From the NCBI GenBank assembly GCA_965206675.1, contig CBDBKL010000008.1:186001-250000 (forward strand): a stretch of DNA of 64,000 nucleotides, given 5' to 3'. Within the stretch, counting starts at the first letter, position 1. Every line of letters starts with the position of its first letter. Shown piece after piece: positions 16,451-25,384 of this stretch. Position numbers and translations under genes: made by a program. The notes below the pieces were generated by a model. That model worked only from the letters and a program-made list of their open reading frames with translations. It did no database searches and was not told the DNA's origin. Source of the DNA: CBDBKL01 sp965206675. Lineage in GTDB: Bacteria; Bdellovibrionota; Bdellovibrionia; Bdellovibrionales; JAKFYE01.

Positions 16451-16906
16451 TTATAGACGTTCAAGTTCTAAGAGCCATTTTTTCTTTTTCAATCCCGAAC
16501 CAAAACCCACAAGATCACCATTTTTTCCTATAACTCGATGGCATGGAATTACTAGAGGAAGGGGGTTTTTGTTATTTGCCATCCCCACAGCACGAGCCGC
16601 TTGTGGAGACTTTACTTTGACAGCAATATCTTGATAACTTGCCGTTTTCCCATAGGGAATAGCTTGAAGGGCCCTCCAAACTTTTCTTTGAAAAGGTGTT
16701 CCCTCAGGCGCAATAGGAAAAGAAAAAGCCTTTCGCTTTCCACAAAAGTATTCATTGAGTTCCTTTGTGGCTTTGCTTAAAGCATGAGTTTTAGGAAGTC
16801 GGATTAATTTTTTCTTTTCTCGAGTCCATGTGATTTCTTTAACACATTTTTGATTCCCTATTAACTTTAGGTTTCCCGTTGGAGAACTTATGATTGTAAT
16901 ATCCAT
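16451..16906 (-). CDS. ogt: Methylated-DNA-protein-cysteine methyltransferase
   Basis: This suicide DNA-repair protein removes O6-methyl (and other alkyl) groups from guanine. The acceptor Cys122 sits in LVIPCHRVIG, and the minor-groove-binding segment YQDIAVKVKSPQAARAVG is present. At 151 residues it is a short Ogt-type protein without an Ada activator domain. It is monocistronic: about 150 bp separate it from the aminopeptidase upstream and about 85 bp from the gene downstream. Confidence 0.95.
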   Translation of the reverse strand: MDITIISSPTGNLKLIGNQKCVKEITWTREKKKLIRLPKTHALSKATKELNEYFCGKRKAFSFPIAPEGTPFQRKVWRALQAIPYGKTASYQDIAVKVKSPQAARAVGMANNKNPLPLVIPCHRVIGKNGDLVGFGSGLKKKKWLLELERL

Positions 16907-17063
16907 AATAAACCTCTTATATCTTTCGCCACTCTCTCAATGAAGGATTTATCATCCTTAATACCCATGTGCTTTAGTGACCAACATAAACATTCTTATT
17001 TTAAATATTCAATTTATAAAATAACTGAACATCGCACCACACAATCTGTGAATTTCTCATACC

Positions 17064-18632
17064 TCAAACGTTTAATTTATAAAATGCTCTAATAACTTCC
17101 AGCCCCCAACGCACACCAAAGCCTGTCACTTCTGTTTTAACAAGTCCCAGTCCTCCGCTATGAGATTCTGAAGACAGATCCATATGGAGCCAGGGAATTT
17201 CCTCACCGACAAATTGCCTTAAGAAAGTGGCTGCCAGAATATGATCTATTCCGCGCTGTGGACTACACTGTAGAGTATCGGCAACTTCAGATTTTAATCT
17301 TTCTTTAAAATCTCCTCCTGTGGGAAAACCCCACACACGCTCTCCGCTTGATTGCCCGCATTCATAACCCAATCTGAGATATTTTTCATAATTAGAAAAA
17401 ATTGCGGATCGCTTTGTTCCTATACTATAGACAGCTCCTCCAGTTAGAGTTGCAAAATCTAGAATCAGTCCGGGACGACTTTTTTTAGTCAATGCCAGTG
17501 TATCGGCCAAAACCATCCGCCCTTCAGCATCCGTGTTAATGATCTCAATAGATGTACCATCAGAAGCCACAACAACTTCATTGGGATGGGAAGCCTCTTC
17601 TGAAATAAGATTTTCAACCAACCCCAAGTAGGCATGCACCTCAAGGGGAACCTTAAGAGCTTTAACAGTTTCAAAGAGAGCAAGGGCAACTGCAGAGCCT
17701 GTCATATCTCTATGCATAGTGAGCATATAGTTCTCAGTTTTGATATTGTATCCTCCAGAGTCAAAACACACACCCTTACCCACGAGAGCCACTTTTCCCT
17801 TAGAGCGTTGTGGTCTATACGAAAGATGCACAATCCCTGATTCTCTATTCTTACTTCCCTGTGCAACGGAGAGAAACGCCCCGGCCTTCCATGTTTTTAA
17901 TTGCTTTTTACTCCAAAATTCCATTTTGTATTTTTTCTGTGTTGCTCTCTCTTTAACGAGATCTGTATAGAGTTTTGGTGTTAGAAAGTTTGAGGGTGTT
18001 GTTGCCAGTGTGCGCACAAGATTATTAGCACGACCCAATTCTAAACCCCTATGGATTATTTTTTTTACGGACGGCTTTGATAGACTCGTTGTTAGTGCGA
18101 TGGTTTTCTTTTCATTTTGAGATATTTTTTTCTTAGACGCCTTTCCATATTTGGGACTTTCCCATTGAGAAATCTCACTAAAAGAAGCTATAGCTTCTAC
18201 GAACTGCATTTGTAGTTTTCCATTAAGATCTTTGATATAGAGCCCCACATAATTTTCTGGAAATTTTATATTTTTACGTACCCATGTGTGAAGTTCATAG
18301 TTTTCAAGAGATTTTGAAAAAAATTGAAGATAGATAGATGTGCCATATTCTGTAGTTGCAGAAAGAGCTTTTGCAGGGAAAATACTGGGCGAAGGAAGCT
18401 CAGATTTTACCTTTTTGGAAGAAGTTTTAAAAACCTGCGATTTTTGAGCTTCCCTTTGTTGTTTTTTCGATTTCTCATGGAGCTGAACGATAGAATGAGA
18501 ATTGAGATTTTTAAATAAAGAATGGGAGCCCCATGTTTTTATTCGACTATGAGGTAGGAGAACATAGAGATCTTTTGATTTTAAAGACTCAGCATTGAGT
18601 GTGTCGATTTGAATGTTTGATTGTTCTTTCAT
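17064..18632 (-). CDS. Leucyl aminopeptidase family protein (M17)
   Basis: This 522-residue cytosolic aminopeptidase needs two metal ions. All five ligands are visible: Lys286 and Asp291 in VGKGVCFDSGGYNIK, Asp309 in MHRDMTGSA, and Asp368 and Glu370 in the M17 signature NTDAEGRMVLADTL. The N-terminal 200 residues are unusually Lys/Ser-rich and poorly conserved. The start is set at ATG 18632 (MKEQSNIQ); the frame extends 10 codons further but that part looks untranslated. No good Shine-Dalgarno sequence is visible for either. Confidence 0.9.
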   Translation of the reverse strand: MKEQSNIQIDTLNAESLKSKDLYVLLPHSRIKTWGSHSLFKNLNSHSIVQLHEKSKKQQREAQKSQVFKTSSKKVKSELPSPSIFPAKALSATTEYGTSIYLQFFSKSLENYELHTWVRKNIKFPENYVGLYIKDLNGKLQMQFVEAIASFSEISQWESPKYGKASKKKISQNEKKTIALTTSLSKPSVKKIIHRGLELGRANNLVRTLATTPSNFLTPKLYTDLVKERATQKKYKMEFWSKKQLKTWKAGAFLSVAQGSKNRESGIVHLSYRPQRSKGKVALVGKGVCFDSGGYNIKTENYMLTMHRDMTGSAVALALFETVKALKVPLEVHAYLGLVENLISEEASHPNEVVVASDGTSIEIINTDAEGRMVLADTLALTKKSRPGLILDFATLTGGAVYSIGTKRSAIFSNYEKYLRLGYECGQSSGERVWGFPTGGDFKERLKSEVADTLQCSPQRGIDHILAATFLRQFVGEEIPWLHMDLSSESHSGGLGLVKTEVTGFGVRWGLEVIRAFYKLNV

Positions 18633-18707
18633 AGGTATGCATGTAAGACAAAAATACCACAAAGTCGAGAAAATAACAGTAGATTACAAAGAAAATCTAA
18701 ATTTACC

Positions 18708-18736
18708 TTGCCGTACTTCTTCGATTTTAATATAGG
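18708..18736 (+). promoter_or_regulatory. Candidate promoter of the cold-shock-like gene
   Basis: TTGCCG at 18708-18713 and TATAGG at 18731-18736 are separated by 17 bp; an AAAGGAG ribosome site and ATG 18757 follow. Both boxes are imperfect. Confidence 0.35.
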
Positions 18737-18756
18737 TATAGTCAAAGGAGCTTCCC

Positions 18757-19026
18757 ATGCCAAAATCTAAAGTTACAATTGAGTGGTTTGATTCCATTCA
18801 TGGAATTGGTTGTGGGACAGATTCAACTGGCAGAAGAATTTCTTTGAACGCTCGAGATATTATTCCGGATGATCGATTTCTTACTCTAAAACGACTTGAG
18901 ACTATACTCTGCAATATTCGCAAAAACAAACACGGATATTTTGCAGAAAATATTAAAAGAAGTAGGAGTAAACCCAGAGAGCTTGAAAGAGATACTTTTT
19001 TATCTGAAAAACAAATCAAAATTTAA
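18757..19026 (+). CDS. Small protein with a divergent cold-shock-like fold
   Basis: This 89-residue orphan has a good AAAGGAG start. Residues 5-66 match the layout of a cold-shock domain: an opening strand with IEWFDSIHGIGCGTD where Csp proteins have VKWFNxxKGFGFIT, then a DG-like turn, LNARDIIPDDRFLTL where Csp has FVHFSAIxxDGFRTL, and KNKHGYFAENIKR where Csp has GPKGPQAANVR. The aromatic RNP1 and RNP2 residues that contact nucleic acid are lost. The 20-residue tail is basic. Whether it still binds RNA or DNA is unknown; the fold assignment is by eye. Confidence 0.6.
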   Translation: MPKSKVTIEWFDSIHGIGCGTDSTGRRISLNARDIIPDDRFLTLKRLETILCNIRKNKHGYFAENIKRSRSKPRELERDTFLSEKQIKI

Positions 19027-19115
19027 TTCAGATTTAAAGAACAAACTCCTTTGAATAATAAGAACATATTCAGAAATTCTAAATTTATCCGAGACTGTAA
19101 AAAATAATATTGCTT

Positions 19116-19967
19116 TTAATAACACCCTGTTGCTGGCTGTAACCCTTTTGATTTTTGCTTTCCATTTCTTCTCAGAACACGCTCTCTTACAGATTTTGGA
19201 AGTTTTAAAAGCCTTGCCTTCAATCCTCTCTTGCGAAAGGCATTGTCTACAAGTTTTTGAGCTGCTCCCCCTTCCTGTATATACTGACGTACACCTCTAT
19301 ACTCATTATCCCTTGCTTTTAAATCAACACGTCGCTCATTTAAAAAAATCTCGACATTTTCTAAATTCAATGAGAATTGATCTAACATTTTAAGCAAAGG
19401 CGTACGCCCTAAATGATCTCTTGGATTAAGATCGCTTAGAACTGCAAAAAAAGCCTCAATCACTCTGGGATCTTTTGCAGATACCGCAGCTACGTGTAGA
19501 GGTGCTTCTAACCATCTATTTCTAATATCAAATTTAACCTCTTCATTTTGAAAGAATAAGTTTAACACTTCTAATGCGTCGACTTTCAACCTAGCAGCCT
19601 TGTGCAATGCTGCTTCTTTCAATTCATCTTGTGCATTCTTATCAACACGTGGATCATTCACAAATGCTCTTATAATTTCTAAATTTATCGATTTTTTTGT
19701 AAACTCATGAGAATGTCTTTCTATAGCATAGATCAGGCCTGTGCGCTCCCTTGCATCTGTAGCATTAGGCTTAATTTCTTCATTAGCCAGAAGTTTTTTA
19801 ACCTCTTCTACATCTCCTGCATCTATCGCTGTTTTAAACTTTTCAAAATCACTCACTTTACCTTGATTACCCTGATGACTTTGAGCCGGTAACGCCTGAG
19901 CCTGTATTGTAAGAGGAACAAATAAGATAATAGCAAATAAAGATATAACTGTTTTTAACAATTTCAT
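19116..19967 (-). CDS. Exported ankyrin-repeat protein with C-terminal Gly-Cys-Tyr
   Basis: This 283-residue protein has a signal peptide (MKLLKTVISLFAIILF...AQA, cleavage near 27) and about five degenerate ankyrin repeats with 33-40-residue spacing (for example LHKAARLKVDALEVLNLFF and LHVAAVSAKDPRVIEAFF). A basic tail ends in TGCY. The start is ATG 19967 with GGGG six bases upstream; longer frames would bury the signal peptide. Two other exported ankyrin proteins in the window also end in Cys-Tyr or Cys-Phe-Tyr. Ankyrin repeats mediate protein contacts; a role in the periplasm, outer surface or prey is conjecture. Confidence 0.82.
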   Translation of the reverse strand: MKLLKTVISLFAIILFVPLTIQAQALPAQSHQGNQGKVSDFEKFKTAIDAGDVEEVKKLLANEEIKPNATDARERTGLIYAIERHSHEFTKKSINLEIIRAFVNDPRVDKNAQDELKEAALHKAARLKVDALEVLNLFFQNEEVKFDIRNRWLEAPLHVAAVSAKDPRVIEAFFAVLSDLNPRDHLGRTPLLKMLDQFSLNLENVEIFLNERRVDLKARDNEYRGVRQYIQEGGAAQKLVDNAFRKRGLKARLLKLPKSVRERVLRRNGKQKSKGLQPATGCY

Positions 19968-20367
19968 TAAAGACCCCACCAAATAAACACCCTGCAAAGA
20001 ACCATGATTTTTTGCTCTGCCCCTGCAACTACAGAACCACATCCCTTTCTTCTCATTTAAAAAAGCAACAAGTGTTCCAATTTCAAAAGCATTTTAATCC
20101 CTTAGCCCTCTGGCGATTTTTACCGCTCAAAGAGGAATAAAGAGCCAGAGAACAAAAACAGGAAATGCTGAGAATCCTTATAACCTATTGATTTTTCAAT
20201 GAAATTTCTTTTTTAGAAGCAAGGGGCTCAAATTGAAAAATAACAGCCTAAGATGATATAGAAAAAGGGCTCAAAATGACTTCAAAGAATAAGAGACAAA
20301 ATATTAGACATTAGATTTATTTTTATACACAAAATAGCAGATTATAAATGCTTGCTAAAAAGAGCGA
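19968..20367. other. 400-bp intergenic region with an inverted repeat
   Basis: No gene is supported here. CTCTGGC near 20109-20115 and GCCAGAG near 20153-20159 can form a stem over about 50 bases. A GCTGAGA stretch near 20167 superficially recalls a TPP riboswitch but lacks the rest. The region lies upstream of the leftward ankyrin gene and downstream of leftward coaX. Confidence 0.3.
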
Positions 20368-21150
20368 TTAGCTTTCTTTCTCATTTAACTTTAAAGCTCT
20401 CAGTAGTCCTCGCAAAACCAAATGAGGTTCAATTTTAGTAAAAAGATTTTCTTCTTCATAAAGACTTGCAAACCCTCCTGTTCCAATCACCACAACCTCC
20501 TCACCTGGAAAAACCTCAAGTTTTAAACTCTCAATAATTCCTCTTATCATTTTTAAATTTCCAAAATAGAGCCCCGACTGAATACTCTCGACTGTCGATT
20601 TACCCAAAACAACACTTGGTTTTTTAATCTCTACACGTGGTAACTTTGCCGTCTTCTCCACTAGCGATTCCATACTCACTCTCAATCCAGGAGTAATAAC
20701 CCCCCCCAAATAACTTTTTGATTTCTTAATAGCACAAAACGTAATAGCAGTCCCAAAATCAACTATGACAATATTGCTATTCGGATAAAGCTCAGTTGCC
20801 GCAATGGCATTGGCTATACGATCCGCCCCCACCTCAATAGGATTACGATACTGAATCTTTAATCCTGTTTTGGCACCAGGTTGTAATATAAATGGATTCA
20901 CATGAAAATATTTTCTAAAACAATTCCTTAAGGAGTGTACAAGTTCAGGAACCACAGAACAAATTGATATTTTTTTAATCGTATCCGGATTGACTTTATT
21001 TTCTCTCAGAACACCCCTCAGAAAAAGGCCCATCTCATCAGAGGAAATACCAGCCCTAGAAGCTTTACGAAAACTCAATTTCAATCGCTCATCAGAGTCA
21101 TACAATCCCATATAAATTTGCGAATTACCGACATCCAAACACAAGATCAT
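20368..21150 (-). CDS. coaX: Type III pantothenate kinase
   Basis: CoaX phosphorylates pantothenate, the first step from vitamin B5 to coenzyme A. Type III features are present: DVGNSQIYMGLYD at the N-terminus (phosphate binding), GADRIANAIAATELYP, and DFGTAITFCAI with the catalytic Asp region. Length (260 residues) is normal. The start overlaps the coaB stop by 4 bp, making it the last gene of the panG-like/panB/panC/coaC/coaB/coaX run. Confidence 0.94.
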   Translation of the reverse strand: MILCLDVGNSQIYMGLYDSDERLKLSFRKASRAGISSDEMGLFLRGVLRENKVNPDTIKKISICSVVPELVHSLRNCFRKYFHVNPFILQPGAKTGLKIQYRNPIEVGADRIANAIAATELYPNSNIVIVDFGTAITFCAIKKSKSYLGGVITPGLRVSMESLVEKTAKLPRVEIKKPSVVLGKSTVESIQSGLYFGNLKMIRGIIESLKLEVFPGEEVVVIGTGGFASLYEEENLFTKIEPHLVLRGLLRALKLNEKES

Positions 21151-21806
21151 ACATGCTCCCTAATTAAAGACTCTATATTCACAGCTAAATCTCTTTTTGT
21201 ATCACCTTTGGATATCAATTTATAATGAGAATCATAGATACATGTTTTATGCTGATCCTCTGTCAGTTCAGAGAGATTATTGTACACAACATAGTCTATA
21301 GGTGCGGTGGAAAATAATTTTTTAATAGATTCCATGACTTCCTCTTCACTATCAGGAGAGTTAAGAAGTTTAAAACCAATAATCAGCACCTGCTTATTCT
21401 TAGAATATTCTCGCAATTGAGAAATCAATTTTTTATTTGGATGCAGTACCAATTCAACAGGATGTTCCGATGATATTTTTGAGGAGTTTTTCAACTCTCC
21501 CTGAGATGAGATAGACTTTACACGAAAATCACTCACCGCTGCTAAATGAATAACGACCTTATATTCCTTTGTCGAAAGGTATTTTTGCAAAAGTTTATCA
21601 AGATCTTTTGTGTATCTATATCTTTCTGTTGAATAAGAATTGGCAACCAACACATTTTTATGAGCCAGTACTGTCACAGAATAACCAGAGCGTGTTAAAA
21701 CATCTGCTAAGTAGGTACCTGTTCTTCCAGAACTAAAGTTCCCGATACTTCTTACAGCATCAATCGGTTCTTCAACACCACCAGTTGTGATCAAAATATT
21801 CTTCAT
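21147..21806 (-). CDS. coaB: Phosphopantothenoylcysteine synthetase (stand-alone CoaB)
   Basis: It joins 4'-phosphopantothenate and cysteine. The nucleotide-binding motif TGGVEEPIDAVRSIGNFSSG matches the CoaB half of the usual CoaBC fusion, and the Lys-loop region (about 165-200) follows. At 219 residues it contains only this half; the decarboxylase half is the separate upstream gene, 80 bp away. Most bacteria have the two fused as one CoaBC protein; separated genes occur in some lineages such as streptococci. It overlaps coaX by 4 bp. Confidence 0.9.
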   Translation of the reverse strand: MKNILITTGGVEEPIDAVRSIGNFSSGRTGTYLADVLTRSGYSVTVLAHKNVLVANSYSTERYRYTKDLDKLLQKYLSTKEYKVVIHLAAVSDFRVKSISSQGELKNSSKISSEHPVELVLHPNKKLISQLREYSKNKQVLIIGFKLLNSPDSEEEVMESIKKLFSTAPIDYVVYNNLSELTEDQHKTCIYDSHYKLISKGDTKRDLAVNIESLIREHV

Positions 21807-21886
21807 TTAAAAATTCCTCAGTTTTGCTCAAAAGATTTTAGTAACAACTTAATTTATACCTTTGTTTGCAAACTTATTATCCCTTA

Positions 21887-22438
21887 TTAAGAAACACCAA
21901 AATGTTGACATATCGTTTGTACTATTTTTTCAGTATTTAAAAGTCGCCCCTCACCAACTTCTCCACAGGCTAAAGCACCAGAGTCTGTGTTAAAAACTTT
22001 TGCCCCCCAAGATTGTAATTTCTGAAGAGACTGCTGTGTGGCTGGATGTTCCAACATCTGAGTGTTCATGGCAGGAAAAATCCAGTAGGGCTTATGGAAA
22101 TTATTGGATAAAAAAAGCGCACCGACAAGATCGTCACACAACCCTGTTGAAAGACGGTTTAATGTGTGTGCCGTCGCAGGACAAAGAACATGCAGTTCAT
22201 ATTCTCTTGCTAAAGAAACATGACTCATCATCTGTCCCTTCGTAAAATTATCTGTTAAACAAGGTTTTCCCGTTAAACCCTCCAAAGTGGCTTCCCCTAT
22301 AAATTTTAAAGCCGACGGCGTACAAACCGTCTGCACATTAAAATCCAGCTTCATCAAACAAGAAATAATATCGGCTGCCTTATAACAAGCTATAGATCCA
22401 GAGAGTTGAAATAATATTTTTTTTTCTGATTTAGACAC
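21887..22438 (-). CDS. coaC: Phosphopantothenoylcysteine decarboxylase (stand-alone CoaC)
   Basis: This FMN-dependent enzyme decarboxylates phosphopantothenoylcysteine to phosphopantetheine. Visible are the flavin motif LSGSIACYKAADI, a His in MMSHVSLA aligning with the catalytic His, the PAMNTQM substrate motif (family PxMNxxMW, with the final Trp absent), and the active-site GALACGEVGEGR with the essential Cys. At 183 residues it is the decarboxylase domain only. It lies 42 bp downstream of panC. Confidence 0.92.
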   Translation of the reverse strand: MSKSEKKILFQLSGSIACYKAADIISCLMKLDFNVQTVCTPSALKFIGEATLEGLTGKPCLTDNFTKGQMMSHVSLAREYELHVLCPATAHTLNRLSTGLCDDLVGALFLSNNFHKPYWIFPAMNTQMLEHPATQQSLQKLQSWGAKVFNTDSGALACGEVGEGRLLNTEKIVQTICQHFGVS

Positions 22439-22480
22439 TAACCTCTTTCCTTTCGTTTGATATATTTAGAGAGAACTTTT

Positions 22481-23236
22481 TTAAATATCAACATTATCAA
22501 TTAACCTAACATTATCTAACTTGATGGAACCTAATCGTCGGCCACCAAATGTTTCCACATAATCCACTTCAAAACCCAAATTTTCTAATTCTTTTTTAGC
22601 TCCTTTATCCGTTAAAGATTTTGCAAGAATTTTATAAAACTCCGAGGCCCTCTTCTGATCTTCCAAATTCAATAACCGATTACGCGAACTTATAGCAAGA
22701 CCATCTTTTTCACGAACAGTGGGGCATGCTATAATCTCAATGGGCAAGAATAAGGCCTTCACCATATCTCGCACCAAAACCAATTGTTGATAATCTTTTT
22801 CACCAAAATAAGCCCGATAAGGTCTAACAATATGAAAAAGTTTTAAAACAACTGTTAATACACCTTCAAAATGTCCTGGCCTGTATGCTCCACAATACTT
22901 TTTACTTAACGAAGATTCCATCACCTTATATCTATAGTTATCTGCATATATTTCATCGGATTTAGGAAGAAAAGCGTAATCTACACCTTGATTCCTTAAA
23001 CATTCCAAATCCTTTTTGATATCTGAGGGATAAGAACTTAAATCTTTGGGATTATCAAATTGAGTAGGATTTAAAAATACACTTACAATCACTGTCGAAC
23101 ATTCTGACTGAGCCCTTTTGATTAAAGACACATGTCCTTCATGTATCCCGCCCATTGTGGGAACATAACCCACATCTTTGTGGGATAGGGTTTTACGCAC
23201 AACCATCATTTCTTTTACAGATTTTATAATCTTCAC
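22481..23236 (-). CDS. panC: Pantothenate synthetase
   Basis: It condenses pantoate with beta-alanine using ATP. The ATP-binding HIGH-like motif reads PTMGGIHEGHVSL (family PTMGxLHxGHxxL), followed by VSVFLNPTQF and FGEKDYQQL. At 251 residues it is about 30 shorter than E. coli PanC, with the loss in the C-terminal lid domain. The KMSKS-like ISSRNRLL is intact, so activity is expected. It follows panB after a 103-bp gap. panD, which supplies beta-alanine, is not in the window. Confidence 0.94.
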   Translation of the reverse strand: MKIIKSVKEMMVVRKTLSHKDVGYVPTMGGIHEGHVSLIKRAQSECSTVIVSVFLNPTQFDNPKDLSSYPSDIKKDLECLRNQGVDYAFLPKSDEIYADNYRYKVMESSLSKKYCGAYRPGHFEGVLTVVLKLFHIVRPYRAYFGEKDYQQLVLVRDMVKALFLPIEIIACPTVREKDGLAISSRNRLLNLEDQKRASEFYKILAKSLTDKGAKKELENLGFEVDYVETFGGRRLGSIKLDNVRLIDNVDI

Positions 23237-23339
23237 TCAATGTCCTCACTTTTCAAAATCTATATATATCCCGAACCCCTCACTTTTTTCACCTCTACAC
23301 CCTAACTGAAAACAGCTCCTAAAGATCTCGCTGAGATAT

Positions 23340-24215
23340 TTAGGGTTCTAAAATCTTATTTTTATGAATATCACCATCAAGTTTGCCTTTTAGATTCTCT
23401 ATTTTTCCCTGTTTCATATTATCTGTAGCAATATAACTCTCTTCCAAACTCGGAAAGTTGCCTTTTTGAATATCTTGAACATACTTATTAACAGCTTCTA
23501 AAATGGCAGTTTCCATATCTTCGTACTTTCTCAAAAACTTGGGAGAAAAATTGGAATTTGCACCCAACAGATCTTGCAGAACGAGAACTTGTCCGTCGGT
23601 GTGTGCCCCAGCTCCTATGCCAATAGTTGGAATAGTTGTTTCCTCTGTTATCTTTTTTCCCACACTTTCGGGAACACACTCTAGAACAATGCTAAAGCAC
23701 CCCAAGTCCTCAAGGGTTTTTGCCTGCCTGATGAGTTCTGCACTTTGAATTTGAGATTTCCCCTGAACCTTATGACCTCCCAAAGCATGAATAGACTGTG
23801 GCGTAAGACCGATATGCCCCATAACAGGAACTCCTGATTTCACAATATGCTCTATCGTTTTTTCATGCCCATCAACACCTTCGAGTTTAACAGCGTGTGC
23901 ACCACTGACCATTAAGTCATGAACAGCATCCATTCCAGCGGGAATGCCTTTTCGAAAACTTAAGAAAGGAAGATCTGAAACAATAAACTTCTTACTTGCA
24001 CCACGAGCCACAGCTTCTGTGTGTCGGGACATCATTTCTACTGTCGCAGGAAGTGTTGTAGAATAGCCATAAACAACCATGGCCAGGCTATCTCCCACTA
24101 ACAAAACTTCAATATCCGTTTGATCTAAAATTCGAGCACTCCAATAATCATAGCAGGTCACCATAGAAATCTTTTCTTTGCTCTTCTTTTTTTCAATAAT
24201 ATCAAAGACGGTCAT
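23340..24215 (-). CDS. panB: 3-methyl-2-oxobutanoate hydroxymethyltransferase
   Basis: PanB makes ketopantoate from 2-oxoisovalerate and methylene-tetrahydrofolate. The TIM-barrel motifs MVTCYDYWSARI, VGDSLAMVVYGYSTTLPAT, VKLEG and GIGAGAHTDGQVLVLQDLLG are present. The start is ATG 24215 (MTVFDIIE) with AAGGA upstream; the longer frame overlaps the previous gene. The C-terminus carries about 30 residues more than usual. It sits between the PanG-like gene and panC. Confidence 0.95.
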   Translation of the reverse strand: MTVFDIIEKKKSKEKISMVTCYDYWSARILDQTDIEVLLVGDSLAMVVYGYSTTLPATVEMMSRHTEAVARGASKKFIVSDLPFLSFRKGIPAGMDAVHDLMVSGAHAVKLEGVDGHEKTIEHIVKSGVPVMGHIGLTPQSIHALGGHKVQGKSQIQSAELIRQAKTLEDLGCFSIVLECVPESVGKKITEETTIPTIGIGAGAHTDGQVLVLQDLLGANSNFSPKFLRKYEDMETAILEAVNKYVQDIQKGNFPSLEESYIATDNMKQGKIENLKGKLDGDIHKNKILEP

Positions 24216-24238
24216 TTCACACATCCTTGCAATTTGTA

Positions 24239-24985
24239 TTACGAAAGACACTCATCTTGCATTTCTTCGTAAACAGTTTTGTCATAACTTTTGACAAAAG
24301 CTCTATATAAATCCTCTGTATTTTTATCGGACAAAGCTTCCAAGTTTTTTCTTATTGTGTTTATATCTCGCCTTTCAAGTGGGCCCGTAAGTGCATTTTT
24401 CTCATTATCTATAAGGTTAGAAAAAACTTTTTTCAGATAGGGGTAACAGGCAGAGCGAGGAAGCCCAATATTACCTAACCCCGCAAAAAACTCTTTCCAT
24501 AACAATTGAGAAAAATTTCCTGCCAAAACACAAAGGGCATGATAGTAAGCCTTGTCTTGAGGCTTTATGACAAAATGAGGGTTAGACAATTGAGGAAAGG
24601 CTTTTTCAAAATTTATTCCACCACTTTCACAAACAAAGGGAATAGAACTATATGTCTCTAAATCATAAAGTTCATTAGAAAACGTCATTAAAGGATGCAT
24701 TCCGGTTGCTAAATCGGAACAAACAGAGCCTGAAAAGTGAATAGTGGGTTTATCTTGGAGAAAGGTGTTTTTTCGTAAAAATGATTCAATGGCATCATCT
24801 GAAATAAGAATCAATAGATGAGTACAGTTTTCATAAACTTCTTTTAGAGAGATCTCTTTACACTGCCGTGTCCATAGACAGTAATCTATGTTAAGATAGT
24901 TAAAATAACGTTGTATATGTTTGGAAACTTTACCGTTACCGATAAGTCCATAGCGGTGGCTTATTTCCAAAGGTACCTGTCCCAT
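24239..24985 (-). CDS. Rossmann/DUF2520-like oxidoreductase, candidate ketopantoate reductase PanG
   Basis: This 248-residue protein has an N-terminal NAD(P)-binding fold (YGLIGNGKVSKHI at about 12-24) and a helical C-terminal domain of the DUF2520 type (KAYYHALCVLAGNFSQLLW, LTGPLERRDINTIRKNLEAL). It resembles the layout of PanG, an alternative ketopantoate reductase reported from Francisella. No panE or ilvC is nearby, and this gene heads the operon, so it would fill the missing step between PanB and PanC. That function is inferred from context and fold, not from catalytic residues. Its stop lies 23 bp before the panB start. Confidence 0.65.
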   Translation of the reverse strand: MGQVPLEISHRYGLIGNGKVSKHIQRYFNYLNIDYCLWTRQCKEISLKEVYENCTHLLILISDDAIESFLRKNTFLQDKPTIHFSGSVCSDLATGMHPLMTFSNELYDLETYSSIPFVCESGGINFEKAFPQLSNPHFVIKPQDKAYYHALCVLAGNFSQLLWKEFFAGLGNIGLPRSACYPYLKKVFSNLIDNEKNALTGPLERRDINTIRKNLEALSDKNTEDLYRAFVKSYDKTVYEEMQDECLS

Positions 24986-25117
24986 AGATCAAGTCCTTAT
25001 TATTTTCATTCACTATAAAAAGTTACTTTCATCAAATCATAACTTTTAAACAGTTTATATTATTTTTTCACCAGTTACAGTCCATATTTTCAGATCTGCA
25101 CTAACATTTTATATTCT

Positions 25118-25384
25118 TCATTTTACTATACAACAAATAGTAAACCAAGATCCCTCTTTAACTATAGAGAAATTTTTAGACGGATCACATGCTCCATTCA
25201 TTAGTCCTGCCAAAGTGTCTGCTCTCTCTCTTTGATTCTCATAACCCCTATGTACCGATTCACAATGAAAAGAACCTGAACTTGCCGGTTGTCTTTTCTC
25301 AGCTCTCTCAGAGTTCTTTTTATTAGCCTCTACTGAAAAAGAAAAAAGTAAAGTTAAACAAAAAATAAATAAACTCATTCTCAT
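25118..25384 (-). CDS. Small exported Cys-containing protein, paralogue 1
   Basis: This 88-residue product has a signal peptide (MRMSLFIFCLTLLFSFSVEA) and a mature part of about 68 residues with four cysteines in the order C-x24-C-x17-CC, ending CCIVK. It is clearly related to the protein at 41205-41447: same signal sequence, the EKRQPA[SN]SG segment, and the paired Cys near the C-terminus. ATG 25384 has AGGAG six bases upstream. Its upstream region is also conserved with the paralogue. No known family is recognised; disulfide bonding in the periplasm or outside the cell is likely. Confidence 0.8.
   Translation of the reverse strand: MRMSLFIFCLTLLFSFSVEANKKNSERAEKRQPASSGSFHCESVHRGYENQRERADTLAGLMNGACDPSKNFSIVKEGSWFTICCIVK

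Noticed and set aside
20158..20235. TPP-riboswitch-like GCTGAGA...CCTT-AACCT string on the plus strand
   Set aside because: The pairing partners and the 3' conserved half are missing, and no plus-strand gene lies downstream until 25.7 kb.
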